A DNA stretch of 20,360 nt from assembly GCA_964546955.1 (NCBI GenBank), contig CAZJLP010000077.1:1-20360 (forward strand), given 5' to 3'. The DNA comes from CAZJLP01 sp964546955. GTDB taxonomy: Bacteria > Verrucomicrobiota > Verrucomicrobiia > Opitutales > Opitutaceae. Shown here piece by piece: positions 17,721 to 20,360 of the stretch. How positions within the stretch are numbered: the first letter of the stretch is position 1; each line of letters starts with the position of its first letter. The notes under the pieces are model-generated. The model did not search any database. It was not told the origin of the DNA and saw only the letters and a list, made by a program, of their open reading frames with translations. The position numbers and the translations under genes are program-made.

Positions 17721-20360
17721 GGGAAGCTTATGCGCCAATCCGCAAAGCTCCCGCTCGCGAACGATATCCCGTCTCTTCTTCTCAGCGGCGTATTTTCGCT
17801 CTGCAGCAGCTGGATCGCGGAACGACATACAACATTCCCGCTGCCTATCTGGTGGAAGGTTCACTCGATATCAAACAAGTGGAGACAGCGGCGCATGTCC
17901 TCTTCCGGCGGCATGACGTGTTGCGTTCGAGCTTTGAGCTCGTCGAAGGCGAAGCGATGCTGAGAATTGCAGAGAACGTGGAGTTCGCGGTCGAATGCGA
18001 CGAGGCCGCGGAAATAGACCCGCTTGCAGTAATGGCGGATTTTGTGCGGCCCTTCGAGTTGAGCCGAGCTCCCTTGCTGCGGCTCAAAGTAGTCAGGGGA
18101 ACGCGGCAAAACAACCACCTGCTTTGTGTGGATCTCCACCATATCATTTCCGATCAGGTCTCTGGAGCTATTCTGATCCGTGATTTTATCCGCGCGTACA
18201 ATGGTGAAGAAGTAACGCCTCTGCGTCTCCAGTATCAGGACTACGCTGTTTGGCAGCAGGAACGGCTGGCGGGTCCCTTCCGCGAGCAACAGGAGAGCTA
18301 TTGGTTGAACCAGTTTCAGGGCGACATCCCGGCACTTGCGTTGCCGACGGATTTTGCGCGGCCGGCGCTTCAATGTTTCGAGGGTGCGCGAGTCGGACAT
18401 GAGCTGGACGCTGCCTTGGGCTCGGCGTTCAAGGCATTTTGCGCCAGCCAGGATGCTACGCTGTTCATGGGAATGCTGGCTGTCTACCAAGTGCTCTTAA
18501 GCAAGTTCAGCGGCCAGGAGGACGTGATTGTTGGCACTCCGGTGCTCGGGCGCGACCATCCGGATCTGGTTGAGGTGATGGGGCTCTTCATCAACACGTT
18601 GGCCTTGCGAGGATCGCCCCGCGCAGAACTGTCTTTTGCCGAGCACCTGGGCAATGTAAAACGTCAGGTGGTCGACGGACTCGCCCACCAAGACTGCCCG
18701 TTCGAAGAGCTCGTGCAGAAGGTCGAAGTCGCGCGCGACTTGAGCCGCAATCCTCTCTTCACGGTGGCGTTTGGAATGGTTTCCGAAGAACGGATAGGCG
18801 GCGCGATTCGCGGCGCTACTCTTGCAGCTGCGGAGCTTGGAATCACACGGACGAAATTCGATCTGACGCTCAATATCTTCGACCGGGTGGACGGGATTTC
18901 GCTCTCGTGGGAGTACGCCACAAAACTGTTTCGCCGCGAAACGATCGAAAAGCTGGCCCGCTGCTACGAGCGCCTCCTCAGCGAGGTCGTTTCGTGGCCC
19001 AAGCGGCGCTTGGGCGAGATGAACTGGCTGGAGGGTGCGGAGCGGGATCTCGTGCTTTCAACCTTCAACGGAACTCGGGTCGAGTACCCAGCGAATGGGT
19101 ACGCTCATGAGATTTTCGAACGCCAGGTCGAGAAGACGCCCGACGCGATCGCGGTTGCCTGTGGTCCCCAGCGGTTGACGTACGCGGAGCTGAATCGGAA
19201 AGCGAATCAACTCGCGCGCTTCCTGCGCGAACGCGGGGTTGGACCGGATGGATTGGTCGCGCTTTTTCTGGAGCGCAGCGTCCAAATGGTCGTGGCTATA
19301 CTGGGCGTGCTTAAGGCAGGGGGAGCGTACGTGCCGCTGGACCCTCATCACCTGGGCACGAGGCTGGTGCACGTCTTGCAAGAAACGGGGAACCCCCTGG
19401 TGCTCACGCTCGCAAAGTTTCGCCCTTTGCTGCCAATCGGCACACGTCAGTTCGAATTGGACTGCCAATGGGCTGAGGTCGATCGGATGGATAGTGCCAA
19501 CCTCGCGCCCTGCGATCAGCCGTCCGGCTTTCGGCGGCTGGCCTACGTCATTTACACGTCGGGATCGACCGGCCGGCCCAAAGGAGTGGCGGTTCATCAG
19601 GAAGGTCTCTCCAATCTGCTTCAATGGTACGTCCGGGAGTTTGGATTTACGGCTGCGGATCGCAGCTTGGTGGTCAGTTCGTTCAGCTTTGACCTCACCC
19701 AAAAGAATTTTTTCGCCTGTCTCTTCACGGGTGGTCAGTTGCACTTGGCAGCTGAGCCATTTGATGGACAGGGCATAGTAAGGGAAATCGAGACGCAGCA
19801 TATCACCGCGTTGAATCTCACGCCGAGCGCGTTTTATTCCGTGGCTGATTCTGCTGGGGAGGCCGTCAATCGGCTTTCGAGCCTGCGTCGGTTGTTTCTA
19901 GGCGGCGAACCGATCAACTTGGCACGATTGGCCAACGTAGGCCGGCAGTGTCCTCTGCTGGAAGTAATTAACACCTATGGTCCCACCGAATGCACCGATG
20001 TTTCGTCTTTCTACCGGCTACCCTCGGAATGGAGAACTGATTTGCCAGCCGGAGCGCCGATCGGGAAGCCGGTGGCGAATACGGCGATTTATATCTTGGA
20101 CAAATGCCAACAGCCTGTGCCGATCGGCGTGAGTGGAGAAATATGCATTGGTGGAATAGGAGTTGGTCGAGGTTATCTCGGTCAACCGTGGTTGACTGCC
20201 GAGCGGTTTATAGCGGACCCCTTTTCAACGGAGGGTGCACGTCTGTACCGGACGGGAGATCTAGGAAAATGGCGAGCAGATGGTAACATCGAATACCTCG
20301 GGCGGATGGACGACCAAGTGAAGATCCGGGGCCACCGGGTGGAGTTGGGGGAGATCGAAG
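13781..20360 (+). CDS. NRPS, 3'-truncated: C-A(Tyr, with FkbM-type MT)-T / C-A...
   Basis: NRPS open to the right edge, with 2193 codons visible and no stop. Domains: DCL condensation (TPLQ at residue 14, HHMIMDG at 142), A (YTSGSTGRPKG, pocket Asp654) interrupted by a methyltransferase (about 905-1170) between A8 and A9, the rest of A (LPEYMLP, HGKVDR with Lys1220), T (Ser1273 in LGGHSL), LCL condensation (SSSQRRI, HHIISDQ at 1453), A (YTSGSTGRPKG, pocket Asp1971) cut just after A8. It should add a methylated Tyr-like residue and then one unassigned residue. The start at 13781 is favoured because the only upstream in-frame ATG (13673) runs into TGA at 13724. The N-terminus also matches the acceptor half of the E-C linker in gene 1 (L-D/N-E-I..V-C..TPLQ). 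It lies 121 bp after gene 2, across a hairpin region. No Shine-Dalgarno sequence is visible. Confidence 0.97.
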   Translation, partial: MKNLDEIESVCAPTPLQGGIHFHTQYTAGEWTYVAQLGFEISGAFDIENVQRCFDELVQRHEILRSNFVYLSAKGLRQVIYKKRTAEVECQDFSETVEPDKRWQEWIEQQRRRGFDLRNGHLFRVGIAKLSATKHRLALTYHHMIMDGWSVTVLLGDLFAVYDGLRRGAVPHPRSPWAQARYVHWLNSRDNDKAKAFWRSYLEGYEKSGHAPWRTPRNSDYSLVELEMPFEPASARAINDFAAKHQVTVGTIFQVGWGIVLQWHQGVDDVVYGNVVSGRSPECPGIDAAVGLFINTLPARFREQPGTRLLDAVLRRRDEALECEEMGVLALTEVQECTGIGSGLIDHSFGFQNYPGEESANARLRELGLEFKQIARREQSNYAFQVVVVPGPVLTIRFCYNGAVLSDSYVRALCGQYRTMVEGIVGAPERLLADVDLLSLEQKKDVLGRLKGPCTERDERCLHELIEAQARRNGEKTAVVAGGESLTFAELDRRADHLAWRLREDGVKPDDRVGLMVDRTVELLVGMLGILKAGAAYVPLDPDYPAERVAYILQDSRCAALVTLARYFLLSSFEGPTLVLENTSIAPEERHPKLPKVVGPRNLAYVIYTSGSTGRPKGVMVEHAGAVNLVAAHREMFGIAEGDHVLQFASVSFDASVSEIFATLGNGAVLHLYDRSEAFSEASLYAALHRHRIAAITLPASLIEQLQPEEVPAACTIISAGEACSSKMAERWSSRLRFINAYGPTETTVCATYHHVVSAKNAGQVTASIGRPIQNTRACVLDSRLRLVPPGVVGELCLAGAGLARGYLGRPEATAERFVADPFVEGARLYRTGDMARYSPDGEIEFIGRVDEQIKVPGGYRVELGEVEAALQNHPDIAAAAVTAWKGEETLLAAYVVPRLWNALAWTGAYNLPNGMAIAQQNRNETRFLYEEIFERQIYFRHGIRVEEDACVFDIGANIGMFMLLASIQAPRGRIFAFEPIAPTFNCLEQNAKLCRADVRTFNIGLGATEEVANFVYYPEYSAMSGLSAYVSRDRDLGVVEGLLRNEQGRGHEEAAVFLQEGKGVLADRLRGQTCQSPLRRLSDVIREENVQRIDLLKIDVERAELDVLAGLEESDWQKIEQIVMEVHDRDRASEVDDLLCRRGFVVTTEEDDILKGTGLFNLYARRDDRPKGERRATGSRLASIGPDELRAHLRASLPEYMLPAYFVVLPSLPTTPHGKVDRRSLPDPRGPARTYVSPADEMEQRLAEVFAAVLKLERVGTDENFFELGGHSLKAIQLVAQVRKMLKIAIELKDVFARPTIQELAEILRTRHGEAYAPIRKAPARERYPVSSSQRRIFALQQLDRGTTYNIPAAYLVEGSLDIKQVETAAHVLFRRHDVLRSSFELVEGEAMLRIAENVEFAVECDEAAEIDPLAVMADFVRPFELSRAPLLRLKVVRGTRQNNHLLCVDLHHIISDQVSGAILIRDFIRAYNGEEVTPLRLQYQDYAVWQQERLAGPFREQQESYWLNQFQGDIPALALPTDFARPALQCFEGARVGHELDAALGSAFKAFCASQDATLFMGMLAVYQVLLSKFSGQEDVIVGTPVLGRDHPDLVEVMGLFINTLALRGSPRAELSFAEHLGNVKRQVVDGLAHQDCPFEELVQKVEVARDLSRNPLFTVAFGMVSEERIGGAIRGATLAAAELGITRTKFDLTLNIFDRVDGISLSWEYATKLFRRETIEKLARCYERLLSEVVSWPKRRLGEMNWLEGAERDLVLSTFNGTRVEYPANGYAHEIFERQVEKTPDAIAVACGPQRLTYAELNRKANQLARFLRERGVGPDGLVALFLERSVQMVVAILGVLKAGGAYVPLDPHHLGTRLVHVLQETGNPLVLTLAKFRPLLPIGTRQFELDCQWAEVDRMDSANLAPCDQPSGFRRLAYVIYTSGSTGRPKGVAVHQEGLSNLLQWYVREFGFTAADRSLVVSSFSFDLTQKNFFACLFTGGQLHLAAEPFDGQGIVREIETQHITALNLTPSAFYSVADSAGEAVNRLSSLRRLFLGGEPINLARLANVGRQCPLLEVINTYGPTECTDVSSFYRLPSEWRTDLPAGAPIGKPVANTAIYILDKCQQPVPIGVSGEICIGGIGVGRGYLGQPWLTAERFIADPFSTEGARLYRTGDLGKWRADGNIEYLGRMDDQVKIRGHRVELGEIE
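16490..17300 (+). other. FkbM-like methyltransferase domain inside an A domain
   Basis: About 265 residues inserted after the A8-side strand LLAAYVVP and before the A9 helix. An N-terminal segment reads LPNG...NET..LYEEIF...HGI. The SAM site is DIGANIG at residues 954-960 (16640), followed by acidic Glu979 in FAFEP and LLKIDVERAELDVL with Asp1100. This is the layout of the FkbM family (Pfam Methyltransf_21), named after an O-methyltransferase. It lacks the glycine-rich L-E-I-G-x-G-T-G start of standard NRPS N-methyltransferases. The frame runs through both junctions without interruption, so this is a true fusion. I recall similar LPNG/NET-type domains in cyanobacterial and myxobacterial megasynthases but could not search. 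Which atom is methylated is not shown by the sequence. Confidence 0.85.
17750..20360 (+). other. NRPS module VI, partial: C(LCL)-A, unassigned
   Basis: LCL condensation domain (SSSQRRIFAL; HHIISDQ at 18137, with Gln in place of Gly) followed by an A domain from about 19100 that reaches A8 (KIRGHRVELGEIE) as the window ends. Pocket residues by eye are D-L-K-N-F-G-T-D-V; position 517 is not in view. I do not recognise this code. The Asp330 and Lys239 pair hints at a polar pocket, which is a guess. A T domain, any E domain and further modules must lie to the right. Confidence 0.83.

Noticed and set aside
18121..18160. Loss of Gly in HHxxxDG as evidence that the C domains are dead
   Set aside because: The catalytic second His and the Asp are present and the other C motifs look normal, so inactivity is not supported.
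20300..20360. A thioesterase or release domain in the window
   Set aside because: No GxSxG hydrolase domain or reductase domain was seen; gene 3 is still inside an A domain at the edge.

Overview
The window lies entirely inside a non-ribosomal peptide synthetase (NRPS) gene cluster. Three very large genes run head to tail on the + strand and fill nearly all of it. Gene 1 is cut by the left edge, gene 2 is complete (2520 aa), and gene 3 is cut by the right edge. No transposase, tRNA, rRNA, CRISPR array, tailoring gene, transporter or thioesterase is present. The DNA is moderately GC-rich with mixed third codon positions, unlike the extreme GC3 of Streptomyces or Myxococcus. A Gram-negative, NRPS-rich, perhaps uncultivated lineage (Acidobacteriota, Verrucomicrobiota, Tectomicrobia or similar) is plausible, but the sequence does not settle it.

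Layout. Gene 1 (1-6080) encodes T-E, then C-A-T-E. Gene 2 (6097-13659) encodes C-A-T, then C-A-T-E. Gene 3 (13781 to past the right edge) encodes C-A-[methyltransferase]-T, then C-A (cut). Carrier domains before E domains carry GGDS and those before C domains carry GGHS. Every C domain following an E domain has the DCL signature TPLQ...HHxxxDGWS, and those following a plain T domain have the LCL signature SxxQxR. The assembly line is therefore internally consistent and probably collinear.

Predicted product fragment. Binding-pocket residues read by eye give: D-X (adenylation domain upstream of the window), D-Ser (DVWHISLVDK), X (DVWTWALIIK, no match I recognise), D-X (DSSLIAEVWK, no match), methylated Tyr or a related aromatic residue (DASTIAAVCK), X (DLKNFGTDV, no match). 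At least one residue precedes the fragment and the chain continues past it. I do not recognise a known compound.

Most unusual features. An FkbM-like methyltransferase sits between motifs A8 and A9 of the Tyr adenylation domain, the place where ordinary NRPS N-methyltransferases are found, and the flanking A8 motif is altered. Both LCL domains have lost the Gly of HHxxxDG. The gene 1/2 and 2/3 boundaries fall at the same point of an E-C linker that is kept fused inside gene 1, which points to short docking (COM) segments. The 121-bp gap before gene 3 holds two tandem hairpins, the second followed by TTTT, which could weaken transcription into gene 3.
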